A DNA stretch of 64,000 nt from NCBI GenBank assembly GCA_026994225.1, contig JALWRI010000005.1, positions 124,001 through 188,000 on the forward strand, written 5' to 3'. The notes below the pieces were generated by a model, which searched no databases, was not told the DNA's origin, and worked only from the letters and a program-made list of their open reading frames with translations. Numbering within the stretch: the stretch's first letter is position 1; each line of letters starts with the position of its first letter. A program made the position numbers and the translations under genes. This document shows, in pieces, positions 9,203-19,461 of the stretch. This stretch comes from Gammaproteobacteria bacterium (GTDB lineage Bacteria; Pseudomonadota; Gammaproteobacteria; GRL18).

Positions 9203-10540
9203 ATGTCACACATGACACCCCGAGAAATTGTTCAGGAACTAGATAAATATATTATTGGTCAAGCCGATGCAAAACGTTCTGTGGCTATTGCTTTGCGTAA
9301 TCGCTGGCGACGTTCTAATATTCCAGAACCACTACATAGTGAGATTACCCCTAAAAACATTTTAATGATAGGCCCTACCGGAGTGGGTAAAACTGAAATT
9401 GCTCGCCGTTTGGCAAAATTAGCCAATGCCCCCTTTATTAAAGTAGAAGCAACAAAATTCACTGAAGTAGGTTATGTGGGACGTGATGTTGAATCCATTA
9501 TCCGTGATTTAGCCGATATTGCTGTTAAAATGACCCGTGAGCAAGAAATGGAAAAGGTCAAACATCGAGCTATCGATGCAGCAGAAGAACGTATTTTAGA
9601 TATACTACTTCCTCCTGCTCGACACACTGAAGAAGACGCACTTGATAGTAAAGAAGAAAATGCTACCCGTCAAAAATTTCGTAAAATGTTACGAGAAGGA
9701 AAATTAGACGATAAAGAAATTGAAGTGCATGTCAATGCACCCTCTATTGGTGTTGAAATTATGGCACCGCCTGGTATGGAAGAAATGACTAACCAGTTAC
9801 AAGGCATGTTTCAAAATTTAACCCATCAAAATAAAACCAAAAAACGAAAACTTAAGATTCAGGATGCCTTAAAAATACTCACTGATGAAGAAGCAGAAAA
9901 ATTAATCAATGAAGATGATATTAAGCTCCGTGCAGTAGATAATATTGAACAACATGGCATTATTTTTATTGATGAAATTGATAAAATTTCCCATCGCAAT
10001 AACGGCGGCAGTAGTGCCGATGTTTCTCGTGAGGGAGTACAACGGGATTTGCTACCTTTAGTAGAGGGTAGCACGGTATCAACCAAATACGGTATGATTA
10101 AAACCGATCATATTTTATTTATTTGTTCAGGGGCATTCCACTTATCTAAACCCTCTGATCTGATCCCTGAATTACAAGGGCGGTTACCTATCCGTGTTGA
10201 GCTAGATTCATTAGATAGCCAGGATTTTATCCGTATTTTAACTGAACCGGATGCCTCTTTAACTGAGCAATATATTGCTTTACTTGCAACAGAAGGCTTA
10301 CAGCTTGAATTTCAAAAAAATGCTATTGAGCGCATTGCTGAAATTGCTTATCACGTTAATGAAAGCACTGAAAATATTGGTGCACGCCGTTTACATACTA
10401 TCATAGAAAAATTATTAGAAACTATTTCCTTTACTGCGTCTGACAGGCATGATGAAAAGATAACTATTGATGCAAAATATGTTGATCAAGAACTCAATAA
10501 TTTATCCAGTAATGAAGACTTATCCCGTTATATCCTTTAA
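9203..10540 (+). CDS. hslU: HslUV protease ATPase subunit HslU
   Basis: 445 aa, the usual length. It is a AAA+ unfoldase that feeds substrates to HslV. Seen: N-terminal [17 protein letters not shown], Walker [10 protein letters not shown], pore-loop region [16 protein letters not shown], an inserted I domain rich in charged residues (about 110-240), Walker [11 protein letters not shown], and sensor 2 in [14 protein letters not shown]. The C-terminus SRYIL matches the tail that docks into HslV and activates it. GGAG lies five bases before the ATG at 9203. A weak inverted repeat near 10543-10570 might end the transcript. Confidence 0.97.
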   Translation: MSHMTPREIVQELDKYIIGQADAKRSVAIALRNRWRRSNIPEPLHSEITPKNILMIGPTGVGKTEIARRLAKLANAPFIKVEATKFTEVGYVGRDVESIIRDLADIAVKMTREQEMEKVKHRAIDAAEERILDILLPPARHTEEDALDSKEENATRQKFRKMLREGKLDDKEIEVHVNAPSIGVEIMAPPGMEEMTNQLQGMFQNLTHQNKTKKRKLKIQDALKILTDEEAEKLINEDDIKLRAVDNIEQHGIIFIDEIDKISHRNNGGSSADVSREGVQRDLLPLVEGSTVSTKYGMIKTDHILFICSGAFHLSKPSDLIPELQGRLPIRVELDSLDSQDFIRILTEPDASLTEQYIALLATEGLQLEFQKNAIERIAEIAYHVNESTENIGARRLHTIIEKLLETISFTASDRHDEKITIDAKYVDQELNNLSSNEDLSRYIL

Positions 10541-10649
10541 TATCCTCCCCATTTTTTAATGAGGAATTAAAAACAGATAGTTCATCACCTAATCACCTAT
10601 TTATCCTTCTTTATTGATTTAAGTCATATTATGGTGGTTATTATTATTA

Positions 10650-10676
10650 TATACTAAACGTTGTTTTTACAACGTT
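10650..10676 (+). promoter_or_regulatory. -10-like box and 8-bp inverted repeat upstream of the periplasmic protein gene
   Basis: TATACT at 10650-10655 is a good -10 candidate without a clear -35. Immediately after it, AACGTTGT (10657-10664) and ACAACGTT (10669-10676) form a perfect 8-bp inverted repeat around TTTT. It ends next to the AGAGGG ribosome site. It could be an operator or a 5'-UTR hairpin. Confidence 0.45.
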
Positions 10677-10690
10677 AAGAGGGAATATTG

Positions 10691-11098
10691 ATGAAAAAGA
10701 TATTAATGACATTCGTTACTTCCATTGCCTTGTTTACCACAGTAGCCGTTACTGCAGGAGAATTTGCCAAGTTACGTGAAGCCGTCATGACAGCAAGGGA
10801 TACTCTGGTTACATTAGTAAAACATCCTGATAAACGAGGTGCTGCACAACAAAAATTAGTAAAAGATACCGCTGATGCCGTCAGTGCTAAAATTGCTACG
10901 ATGAGTGCGCCCCCTGGAAAAGAAGCACAATTTAAAGAAATGACAGCAAATTGGGCAGCATTTAAAAAGACCCGTGAAGAAGAGTTAGTACCCCTTATAT
11001 TAGCGGGTAAACAAGCTGAGGGCAAAGCCATTGCCATGGGTATACAAAAAGAAAGATTAATGAAAGTGCTTACTCTTTGTGATGAATTAGATAAATAA
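10691..11098 (+). CDS. Small periplasmic four-helix-type protein, unknown
   Basis: 135 aa with a clear signal peptide (KKILMTFVTSIALFTTVAVTA, then GEF). The mature part is about 113 residues, helical, Lys/Ala rich, with spaced conserved-looking blocks (LREAVMTARDTLVTLV, MTANWAAFKKTREEELVPLI, KALAMGIQ-like). This resembles ligand-binding four-helix bundles of chemoreceptors or cytochrome c'-type folds, but no CxxCH haem motif exists, so it is not a cytochrome c. The ATG at 10691 is chosen because AGAGGG lies seven bases upstream; a TTG at 10688 is less likely. It is monocistronic, with a hairpin terminator after it. Confidence 0.72.
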   Translation: MKKILMTFVTSIALFTTVAVTAGEFAKLREAVMTARDTLVTLVKHPDKRGAAQQKLVKDTADAVSAKIATMSAPPGKEAQFKEMTANWAAFKKTREEELVPLILAGKQAEGKAIAMGIQKERLMKVLTLCDELDK

Positions 11099-11107
11099 TC
11101 CAGTTAA

Positions 11108-11135
11108 CAGAGATGCTAACAGCATCTCTGTATTT
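11108..11135 (+). terminator. Hairpin terminator after the periplasmic protein gene
   Basis: CAGAGATGCT (11108-11117) pairs perfectly with AGCATCTCTG (11121-11130) around the three-base loop AAC, followed by TATTT. The uridine tract is short. It sits between convergent genes and may act in both directions. Confidence 0.75.
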
Positions 11136-11191
11136 AGTACATTTTTGCCACCTTATTGGCTTATACAGTTAATACAGATCGAACATCATCC

Positions 11192-12994
11192 TTAGCGTCG
11201 CTGCCTTTTTGCTTTGTTAAGCATATCCATAATCATATTTGCTTCTTTATCATCAGGATTACGTCTTAATACTTTTTTTAACCAATATTCTGCTTCTTGT
11301 AAATGTCCTGTCAGAGTAAGAATTCCTCCTAAATTAGACATTGCTACAATATTTTCTGGATACACTTGTAAGCCTTCCCTATAAAACTGTTCCGCTTTAT
11401 GCCATTGTTGCCAATCGGCATAAATATTCCCTTTTGTTACCAATACATTACTACGAGTACTTCCTCGCATAGGAATATTGCTGGATAAAAACCTATCTGC
11501 GGCATCTAAAGCCTCTTTGCGTTGACCTATATTTTGCAAAGCAATCACCAAATTTGCATGAATAAATTGACTTTGCCCTGAGGTATTAAAACTACCATGT
11601 TGTAAGTAACTGCGTTCACCTAATTGTACTGCCTTCCTCAATACTTCCACTGCTTCATTATTTTTACCTTGCTGTAAATATTGTTCTCCTAACATCCCCC
11701 AGGGGCGAGGCTTTTCAGGTGTGAGTGCTACATTCTCTTGCCAAAATGCTAATGGATTACGCCAATCCTCATTACGTTGCCAAGTTAATATAGATAATAT
11801 AACGACTCCCACTACAAGCAAAAAGAGATAACTTTTTTGCTTACTGACAACTTTAGTTTGTAATATCAGATGTAATATTATTCGAGAGACCAATAAAGAC
11901 AAGCCAAAATTAGGAAGATAGGTGCGGTGTTCCACCATGACATCCCGAATAGGTATAATACCTGACTCGATAAAATGACTTAAATAATAAAATAATATTG
12001 CAAATGCTAACAGGGGAACCCGACGTATTCCTGCAATCGCTATACTCAAAATAATAATATGCCCTAAGGTAAGTAGTTTTACTTCAGAAAACCCTTGTAC
12101 TAAAGGTATATCGTAATCCAAACGTTGCCCCAAAGGCATAAAAAATAACCCTATGTAATGCCATAATACTTGCATTTGTGTAGCAAAATACTGACTACGA
12201 CTAATTAAATCAGTATCTCTAGTCATCCCTTCCAAGGTATCTAAAGAAAAACTCTCTATCCCTAACAACCAGCTTATACCTAACCAAATACAAAATAACC
12301 CTACCATACCTATCAATAACGTTGCCAGATAACGACTATTATGGCTAGTAAAAAAAATACCTTCAATCATCAGCAAGGCAAGAGGTAAGGTAAACGTATG
12401 TTGCTTGGTAAAAAAAGCACACAGTGCAAAAATGACACAACCTAATACATAGAAAAGTTGTCTGGATTTAAGATAACTTAAACGTGCATACACAAAACAG
12501 GTCATACTCGCTAAATAAAAGCCCCCCCCTAATGCAGCAGAACGCTGTACTATATAGGTAACAGCTTGTGTTTGTAATGGATGTAAAAGAAAAATCAAAG
12601 CACAAATAAAAGGTAAAAAAGTCAGCATTTTTTCAAAATAAACTACATCATGTGCCTGACGTAATAGCGTTGTTTTGAGCAATCCCCTTACTAACAAATA
12701 GACCATTAATCCTGTCAAAAAATGGATACTGATATTAACAAGATGATACCCCATCAAACTATATTGATGTACAGCATAATTTAATGCAAAAGAAAGATAA
12801 CTAATAAAGCGTAAGGGTGCATAATGCCAAATACTTTGAATATCTTGCCATTGATACAATACCGGATTATCTCTAATGGAGCTAAAATCATCAAAATAAA
12901 AGGGCACATCCAGGGTATGTCCATACACCAATAAGGTTAAAAGTAACAATATAAACCATTGAACACTGCGATATGCAAAAATATTTAACATCAT
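11192..12994 (-). CDS. TMTC-like multi-TM protein with C-terminal TPR repeats
   Basis: 600 aa. The N-terminal 400 residues contain about ten hydrophobic helices, with the early motif PFYFDDFSSIRDNPVLY typical of DUF1736/TMTC-type GT-C glycosyltransferase relatives (acidic pair after the first helix). The C-terminal third holds TPR repeats (for example PWGMLGEQYLQQGKNNEAVEVLRKAVQ and AEQFYREGLQVYPENIVAMSNLGGIL). It is the last gene of the polysaccharide operon, two bases after the DUF2304 gene. A role in transferring sugar from a polyprenyl-phosphate donor outside the membrane, or in organising the assembly complex, is inferred from fold and context. The substrate is unknown. Confidence 0.82.
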   Translation of the reverse strand: MMLNIFAYRSVQWFILLLLTLLVYGHTLDVPFYFDDFSSIRDNPVLYQWQDIQSIWHYAPLRFISYLSFALNYAVHQYSLMGYHLVNISIHFLTGLMVYLLVRGLLKTTLLRQAHDVVYFEKMLTFLPFICALIFLLHPLQTQAVTYIVQRSAALGGGFYLASMTCFVYARLSYLKSRQLFYVLGCVIFALCAFFTKQHTFTLPLALLMIEGIFFTSHNSRYLATLLIGMVGLFCIWLGISWLLGIESFSLDTLEGMTRDTDLISRSQYFATQMQVLWHYIGLFFMPLGQRLDYDIPLVQGFSEVKLLTLGHIIILSIAIAGIRRVPLLAFAILFYYLSHFIESGIIPIRDVMVEHRTYLPNFGLSLLVSRIILHLILQTKVVSKQKSYLFLLVVGVVILSILTWQRNEDWRNPLAFWQENVALTPEKPRPWGMLGEQYLQQGKNNEAVEVLRKAVQLGERSYLQHGSFNTSGQSQFIHANLVIALQNIGQRKEALDAADRFLSSNIPMRGSTRSNVLVTKGNIYADWQQWHKAEQFYREGLQVYPENIVAMSNLGGILTLTGHLQEAEYWLKKVLRRNPDDKEANMIMDMLNKAKRQRR

Positions 12995-12996
12995 TA

Positions 12997-13347
12997 TTAT
13001 TGCGTTTCCTGTTGTTTATTCTCTATTGTTTTTAATTCTGCCTCCAATATGGCAAGCCGTTGCGCAAGACGATGGATTTTTATTTCATTACGAGAACGTT
13101 CTATATCCATGTGTAGTAATTTTATTAAAATAAATCCCATACCTAATATTACTGGCAAAATGGGAGGATAAAAAATCCCTAATTGTCCTGCAATAGTATC
13201 AACAATTACAGGAAATATTCCTATTACGGCAATGATTAGTGCAATTAATAACCACCACATTGCATAGCGACTATGTAAGCGATCTTTTCTCACTAACCAT
13301 AAAATAAGCCACGAAATACTCATTCCAATAATAGCTGATGTCCACAT
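12997..13347 (-). CDS. DUF2304 family small membrane protein
   Basis: 116 aa: three hydrophobic segments (about 3-20, 31-50, 60-80) followed by a charged helix that begins near HMDIERSRNEIKIHRLAQRLAILEAE and can form a coiled coil. The pattern DRLHSRYAMWWLLIALI is typical of DUF2304, a family commonly encoded beside GT2 enzymes of the dolichol-phosphate mannosyltransferase type, as here (two bases after the GT2 stop). By analogy with such partners it may anchor the GT2 at the membrane. That role is inferred. Confidence 0.82.
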   Translation of the reverse strand: MWTSAIIGMSISWLILWLVRKDRLHSRYAMWWLLIALIIAVIGIFPVIVDTIAGQLGIFYPPILPVILGMGFILIKLLHMDIERSRNEIKIHRLAQRLAILEAELKTIENKQQETQ

Positions 13348-13349
13348 AA

Positions 13350-14048
13350 TTATATCTCTTTGATTTTATTCTTAGACAAGGAATGTTGCTTACTAATACA
13401 TAATATCGTGGTATGCAATAAATAATAACAGACTGCAAACCATGAGCTATATACACGAGAATGCCCATCTTTACGTATCTTCATAACGACATCCACTTCT
13501 TTAATTGATACTCCTTGCTGGCGTAATAATAATAGTACGCCTAAATCTTGATATTCTAGTAAGGTCGCCTCTTTTAAAGCGAGCAAACGTAATGCCGGAT
13601 ACTGATATAAACGAAATCCAGAGGTTAAATCTTCAACTTTTAGTTGTGTCATAAAACGGAAAAAATACCAGGCAATATGTCGGGCAAAACTCCCCCTTTG
13701 TGTATAATTACCAATAATCACATCCGCCTTATCTTTTTTACTAAATAATTTTAATATTTCACAAGCAAGATGTTGGCCATCTGCATCCATAGTAACCACC
13801 TGATGATAACCTTTTTTTAAGGCATAACGCATACCGGTTTGTAATGCTCCCCACGCTCCTAAATTAATCCCTAAAGGCAAAATTTTAGCATCCGTTTGTT
13901 TTACATGGGCAATTGTATTATCGGTGCTGGCATCATCGACAACAACAATATCCCAATGTAAAAATTGCCGTATATCTAAAATCACATCCACAATGCTCTT
14001 TTCTTCATTATGTGCCGGAATAATAATAAGTGGATTAGAATTATCCAT
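13350..14048 (-). CDS. GT2 glycosyltransferase, polyprenyl-phosphate sugar transferase type
   Basis: 232 aa from the ATG at 14048; a TTG-started extension to 14090 would overlap the upstream gene and is less likely. Family GT2 features are IIIPAHNEEKSIVDV, VVDDASTDNT (nucleotide binding), MDADGQH (metal-binding DxD-like acid) and a downstream LTSGFRLY segment seen in dolichol-phosphate mannosyltransferase relatives. It lacks its own membrane helices apart from a weak C-terminal one, consistent with pairing to the DUF2304 protein encoded next. The likely reaction is transfer of a nucleotide sugar to a polyprenyl phosphate for a later GT-C step. The sugar is not known. Confidence 0.85.
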   Translation of the reverse strand: MDNSNPLIIIPAHNEEKSIVDVILDIRQFLHWDIVVVDDASTDNTIAHVKQTDAKILPLGINLGAWGALQTGMRYALKKGYHQVVTMDADGQHLACEILKLFSKKDKADVIIGNYTQRGSFARHIAWYFFRFMTQLKVEDLTSGFRLYQYPALRLLALKEATLLEYQDLGVLLLLRQQGVSIKEVDVVMKIRKDGHSRVYSSWFAVCYYLLHTTILCISKQHSLSKNKIKEI

Positions 14049-14052
14049 ATTG

Positions 14053-15213
14053 CTATATTTGCCGATATAAATAAGCAATTTTTTGAGCAATTTTATCCAT
14101 CATAAAATGTGCTTGACAATATTTTTGCCCATTTTCACCCATTTTTTTCCATTTATCGGGGTATTGGCATAAATCACGGATAGCATAGACCAAACTATCG
14201 ACCTTTGCAGGCTCGACTAGATAACCTGTTTTTTTATCTTGTACTACCCATGCCATGCCTGAGCCTTTTACTTTAGTAGCAAGCACTGGTTTTTTGGCTG
14301 CCATAGCTTCTAATAATACCAAACCAAATGCTTCGGTACGTTCAATAGAAGGTAAACAAACACAATCTGCCTGTTGTAGCAGTGCTTGTACTCGTTCAGT
14401 TGTTTGAAAACCCAATAAAGTAACCTGATTTTGAATACCTAAAGATGTAATTAATGTCTGCAATGTTGTCTGTTCTTCTCCTTCCCCTATTAATAAACAA
14501 TGTATATTTTTATCCGACAGTTTTGCTAGAGCCTCAAGTAAATAACGATGTCCTTTATAATAGGTTAAACGTCCAATACATAATAAGCGAGTTGTTGCGC
14601 CTTTCCATGCTGGATCATTTTCTTTTTCCTCTATTGCAGAGGAATTTTGCAATATATTAGAAATACCCAGTGGAATGACTTGTGCCTTATCTTGCCATTT
14701 AGACAAAGCCTTACTACTTTGTAAATAATCAGGAGAAGTCGCAATGATGTATTTTGCCCGCCGTAACATTGCTTGTTCAAAAGGTTTATAAAATGAATAC
14801 GCAAATCCTATCCGTTTATCATACTGAGAGCTTACTACATCCGAATGCCAATGGATAATCCAGGGTAATGCACGTGCAATAGTAGAAAATAATAAGAAAA
14901 ATGCCGAAGGATTGGGCATATGTATATGTATCAGTTGTGGTTTAAAAGCCGTTAATGCACGCTGTAAATATAGATAAAAAGAAGGACTGATGGGAACATA
15001 AAAAAATTGACCATAACATGGTACACGATAAATACGTAACGTATAATAATTCCCTAATTGCTCTACAAGGGGTAATCGCCCTTTGCTATGGTCATGTACT
15101 AATGCAGCAATATCCATATTCTGTATTGCTAATTGCGGCAACATATCCCTCATAAAATTTTCTATCCCTCCTGCAAAAGGGGGATAATATTTTCCAATAT
15201 GCAATACTCGCAT
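14053..15213 (-). CDS. GT4 family glycosyltransferase (third of three)
   Basis: 386 aa, GT-B fold. The N-terminal acceptor domain begins HIGKYYPPFAGGIENFM, with the Gly-rich loop of GT4 enzymes. The C-terminal donor domain has RLLCIGRLTYYKGHRYLLEAL and the E-x7-E motif ERTEAFGLVLLEAMAAKKP, whose glutamates hold the nucleotide-sugar ribose and phosphate. It overlaps the upstream GT4 by one base (TAATG), so translation is coupled. In the setting of gmd, rmd and ABC export it probably adds a residue, perhaps D-rhamnose or mannose, to the lipid-linked chain in the cytoplasm. Which linkage it makes cannot be told. Confidence 0.88.
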   Translation of the reverse strand: MRVLHIGKYYPPFAGGIENFMRDMLPQLAIQNMDIAALVHDHSKGRLPLVEQLGNYYTLRIYRVPCYGQFFYVPISPSFYLYLQRALTAFKPQLIHIHMPNPSAFFLLFSTIARALPWIIHWHSDVVSSQYDKRIGFAYSFYKPFEQAMLRRAKYIIATSPDYLQSSKALSKWQDKAQVIPLGISNILQNSSAIEEKENDPAWKGATTRLLCIGRLTYYKGHRYLLEALAKLSDKNIHCLLIGEGEEQTTLQTLITSLGIQNQVTLLGFQTTERVQALLQQADCVCLPSIERTEAFGLVLLEAMAAKKPVLATKVKGSGMAWVVQDKKTGYLVEPAKVDSLVYAIRDLCQYPDKWKKMGENGQKYCQAHFMMDKIAQKIAYLYRQI

Positions 15214-16307
15214 TAATCATATCCTAAAAAAGTTTGCATCATTTTTTGATACGCCTGTACATCAAATTTTTTTGCCTGTTCTTCACATCCTTTCCGCATT
15301 CCTTGTGCCTTATCTGTTGTTAAGGCTAACACCCTGGCAATAATATCTTTTGCAGTAAAATCAGCAGGTAATAAAAATCCACTTTGCCCCTCTATAATAG
15401 TTTCCAGCAATCCTCCTTCTGCTACACCAATAACTGGTTTTCCTGCTGCCATCGCTTCTACTGGAGATAAACCAAAATCTTCATCTTTGGGTACATAAAT
15501 ACAAGCAATCGCTTCTGCTATGGTTTGACGTAACTTTTCTTCTGCTAACCAACCGGTAAAATGAATATTACTTGCACCTTTTGCCTGATTTTTTAGTTTT
15601 TCTAACTGACTGCCTCCAGAACTAATTAATAATTTTTTATCCGGCATTTGTTTAAATGCAGCAATGATTTTATCTACCCGTTTATATGGCTCTAAACGGG
15701 CTAAAGACAGGTAATACCCTTGTGCCGGCTGCCAATGATATTGCTTAGTATATACGGGTGGATAAACAACATGCACATTCTTCTTGCCTAAATATTGGGC
15801 AATCCGTTGTTGTACATTTTTTGAATTACATAATACGACATCCATCGCTGAAAATGCCTTTTCATAGTGATATTGTACATATTGGCTTAACATGGAAAAC
15901 AAGGGGTACTGCCAAAAAGGAATTTGCGCTTTATAGTAAGTATGCAGATCATACACAAAACGGGGAATAGTATGACAATAATAAATATTTTTACCCTTTT
16001 GATGTTGGTGTACCGCAACGGGGGCATAACAACCACTATATAATACTGTATCATAATGTTGTAAAAACGTACTTTGATACTTAAATTTATAAATAGCAGA
16101 CAGAATCCGTGCAATAGTAGGTTGTTGCCATACCTTTAAATTAATTATAGTGCGGGCAGGATCAGCAAGTATCTGCGCAGGGGAAAAAAGATCACTATTA
16201 ATTGCTCCAAATACCACATCTAAATCGGGAAAGGTTTCCATCAACGTTAATGCACACCGTTCTGCCCCTCCTGCTACTAACAAAAAATCATCTACTAATA
16301 TTTTCAT
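15213..16307 (-). CDS. GT4 family glycosyltransferase (second of three)
   Basis: 364 aa, GT-B fold. It starts KILVDDFLLVAGGAERCA, an acceptor-domain loop typical of WbpZ/WbaZ-like mannosyl- and rhamnosyltransferases. The donor domain has YYLSLARLEPYKRVDKII and the E-x7-E element EDFGLSPVEAMAAGKPVIG. It overlaps its upstream neighbour by four bases (ATGA), so the three GT4 genes are tightly coupled. Expected role: stepwise addition of a GDP-linked sugar to the undecaprenyl-linked polymer. Naming it as a specific Wbp enzyme would need alignment. Confidence 0.88.
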   Translation of the reverse strand: MKILVDDFLLVAGGAERCALTLMETFPDLDVVFGAINSDLFSPAQILADPARTIINLKVWQQPTIARILSAIYKFKYQSTFLQHYDTVLYSGCYAPVAVHQHQKGKNIYYCHTIPRFVYDLHTYYKAQIPFWQYPLFSMLSQYVQYHYEKAFSAMDVVLCNSKNVQQRIAQYLGKKNVHVVYPPVYTKQYHWQPAQGYYLSLARLEPYKRVDKIIAAFKQMPDKKLLISSGGSQLEKLKNQAKGASNIHFTGWLAEEKLRQTIAEAIACIYVPKDEDFGLSPVEAMAAGKPVIGVAEGGLLETIIEGQSGFLLPADFTAKDIIARVLALTTDKAQGMRKGCEEQAKKFDVQAYQKMMQTFLGYD

Positions 16308-17449
16308 ACAGCCAGTTTTTGATATACCTCTAAGGTTTTATCAATACAGGCTTGCCAGGTATACTGTTTTGCACGTTGCAAACCTTTTTCCCTGCATTGT
16401 TGTTGTAGTGCTGTATCAGTGAGCAAACATTCTAAATCCTGTCCTGTTTGTTGCACATCATGTGGATCGGTTAGAACCCCTGCATCAGCAATAACCTCAG
16501 GGATAGAAGAACAATTTGATGCTAAAACTGGCGTACCCGATGCCATAGCCTCTAAAACAGGCAAACCAAACCCTTCATAAATAGAAGGAAAAGCAAAGAT
16601 ATATGCACCTGCATACAAATCACTAAGATGTTGTTCCGATACATAGCCTAAACGGTAAAACTGTCCTTTTTGTTGTAATTTTTCAATATCCTTCACTATC
16701 GCAGTATTCAACCACCCTGAAGGGCCTATATGTACAATAGGATGTTGCTGTTGTAATGCTATTGGTAGTTGATGATAGGCTGCTAAAAAATGCACCAAAT
16801 TTTTTCTTGGCTCCATTGAGCCTACTAATAAAATATAGCGTTTATTCTGTAAATAATAATGCTGCAAGGTCGTGAGTATATTTTCTTTAGGCTTCACACA
16901 AAAAGCACTCGATACACCAAGGGGAATAACGGTAATATTATTTTCTTTTAGTCCCAAAGTGGTTATTAATTCTTGTTTTACAAATGCGGAATCAGTAATG
17001 ATATGATCAGCACGGCTTAATGTCTTGGGTATTTCCCGATCAAATAACCGAATACGATCACTAGGATGAAAATCTCTATAATGGATAAACGATAAATCAT
17101 GAAAAGTTGTGATACTTACTCCATCAAAAGGTATCAGTAAATAATTCGTTTCATGGTATATGGCATCACTATAAGATTTTAGCTTATAGCATAAACGTTT
17201 TTGTAAATACCAATATGCCATTGGTGAAATCACCGGTTTTCTTGCTATAGTACGTAATAAAGCTAATATTTTACTTTCTTTTCCTGCTGTTGCAAAATCA
17301 GGTATTACATTTAGGATAGAACGATAATCTAAATAATGAATATCTGTAATCAGCGTATTGTTTTCCATGCCCGATACCAGTTGCAATGTATATTGCCCGA
17401 TCCCTGATAACGGCGGCGCCATTGCCATCGCATTATAAATCATTTTCAT
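16304..17449 (-). CDS. GT4 family glycosyltransferase (first of three)
   Basis: 381 aa, GT-B fold. The N-terminus MAPPLSGIGQYTLQL has the SGIGxY loop found in mannosyltransferases of the WbpY/MtfA type. The donor domain has YILLVGSMEPRKNLVHFL and the catalytic E-x7-E in YEGFGLPVLEAMASGTPV. It lies four bases after the rmd-like gene and overlaps the next GT4 by four. The position directly behind gmd and rmd suggests GDP-D-rhamnose or GDP-mannose as donor. That is context-based inference, not shown by residues. Confidence 0.88.
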   Translation of the reverse strand: MKMIYNAMAMAPPLSGIGQYTLQLVSGMENNTLITDIHYLDYRSILNVIPDFATAGKESKILALLRTIARKPVISPMAYWYLQKRLCYKLKSYSDAIYHETNYLLIPFDGVSITTFHDLSFIHYRDFHPSDRIRLFDREIPKTLSRADHIITDSAFVKQELITTLGLKENNITVIPLGVSSAFCVKPKENILTTLQHYYLQNKRYILLVGSMEPRKNLVHFLAAYHQLPIALQQQHPIVHIGPSGWLNTAIVKDIEKLQQKGQFYRLGYVSEQHLSDLYAGAYIFAFPSIYEGFGLPVLEAMASGTPVLASNCSSIPEVIADAGVLTDPHDVQQTGQDLECLLTDTALQQQCREKGLQRAKQYTWQACIDKTLEVYQKLAV

Positions 17450-17453
17450 AATG

Positions 17454-18428
17454 TTAATTAACGTCAGTTTTAACCTTGTTGCGCCAATAATTTAAAATAC
17501 TTAACAAGGTATCTTCCCAGCTATGTCGTGGTTTCCAGTCCGTCAAGTTCTTTAATTTATCTGCATTTCCTACTGCAAAGGCAATATCCGTTTTACGTAA
17601 CCGCTGCGGATCACTTTCAATAGTGATGGTGCTTTTTGATAAACACAATAAATCATCCAGGACTGAAGCAATACTACGAGCTTGTCCTGAAGCAATATTG
17701 AATATTTCTCCTGCTGCAATATCTTGTGCCTGTTGTATGACTGCCATATATGCACTCACTACATCATAGACGGATAAAAAATCTCGTTGTGCGGTCAAAT
17801 TTCCTGCCTTTACTACAGGTATTTGCAAACCATGTTCTATCCTGGCAATTTGTTGTGCAAAAGCTGACACAACAAACTCAGGGCTTTGTTTTGCTCCAAC
17901 ATGATTAAATGGGCGTAAACGTATAATATGCAAGGGCGTAGTATCGGCAAATTGCCCCGCTAATAAATCTGCTGCGGCCTTAGAACTCGCATACGGATTA
18001 AGCGGTTGTAGCAATGTTTGTTCATCAATAATTTGTCCTGACTGAAAACTTTTTCCGTAAATATCAGACGAAGCAATATTTAAAAACAGAGCATTTTCTA
18101 CATGATCTTGCAATGCTTGCAAAAGATACAAGGTACCTAATACATTCACCTGCCAGGTTTTTTCTGGAAATTGGAAAGAGGTAGGAATATGCGAAATCGC
18201 TGCAAGATGTATCACTACATCAGGTAAAATCTTTGCTATAGCATTGTTTACTTGTTGCACATCGCTAATATCAATACGTTGCCAGGTGATGGATAGATCA
18301 GAGACTATCACAGCTTTACTATTGTTATGTTGCCATGCAGTAATACGAATATTTTTATATTGTTGTTGTAGTGCAGACAACAGATACCCTGCAACAAACC
18401 CGCTACCTCCTGTAATTAAAATATGCAT
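17454..18428 (-). CDS. rmd: NAD-dependent epimerase/dehydratase, probable GDP-4-keto-6-deoxymannose reductase
   Basis: 324 aa, extended short-chain dehydrogenase fold. The N-terminal nucleotide motif is GGSGFVAGYLL, and the catalytic YxxxK occurs in NPYASSKAAADL after a conserved NIASSDIYG segment. It follows gmd directly (17 bases), so the expected substrate is GDP-4-keto-6-deoxy-D-mannose made by Gmd, reduced to GDP-D-rhamnose as by Pseudomonas Rmd. Relatives can instead form GDP-6-deoxy-D-talose or other sugars, and the C4 stereochemistry cannot be read from motifs. An L-fucose synthase (Fcl) is less likely from the overall sequence. Confidence 0.75.
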   Translation of the reverse strand: MHILITGGSGFVAGYLLSALQQQYKNIRITAWQHNNSKAVIVSDLSITWQRIDISDVQQVNNAIAKILPDVVIHLAAISHIPTSFQFPEKTWQVNVLGTLYLLQALQDHVENALFLNIASSDIYGKSFQSGQIIDEQTLLQPLNPYASSKAAADLLAGQFADTTPLHIIRLRPFNHVGAKQSPEFVVSAFAQQIARIEHGLQIPVVKAGNLTAQRDFLSVYDVVSAYMAVIQQAQDIAAGEIFNIASGQARSIASVLDDLLCLSKSTITIESDPQRLRKTDIAFAVGNADKLKNLTDWKPRHSWEDTLLSILNYWRNKVKTDVN

Positions 18429-18445
18429 TGAGAATGCCTTATTGA

Positions 18446-19444
<999 letters not shown>

Positions 19445-19461
19445 CTATTTAATAGAGGTTG

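Noticed and set aside
10691-11098. Cytochrome c' identity for the small periplasmic protein
   Set aside because: Length and helical pattern fit, but the C-terminal CxxCH haem motif is absent; only one Cys occurs, near the end.
17454-18428. GDP-L-fucose synthase (Fcl)
   Set aside because: The sequence and its position after a Pseudomonas-type Gmd fit Rmd better, although only an assay can settle the product.
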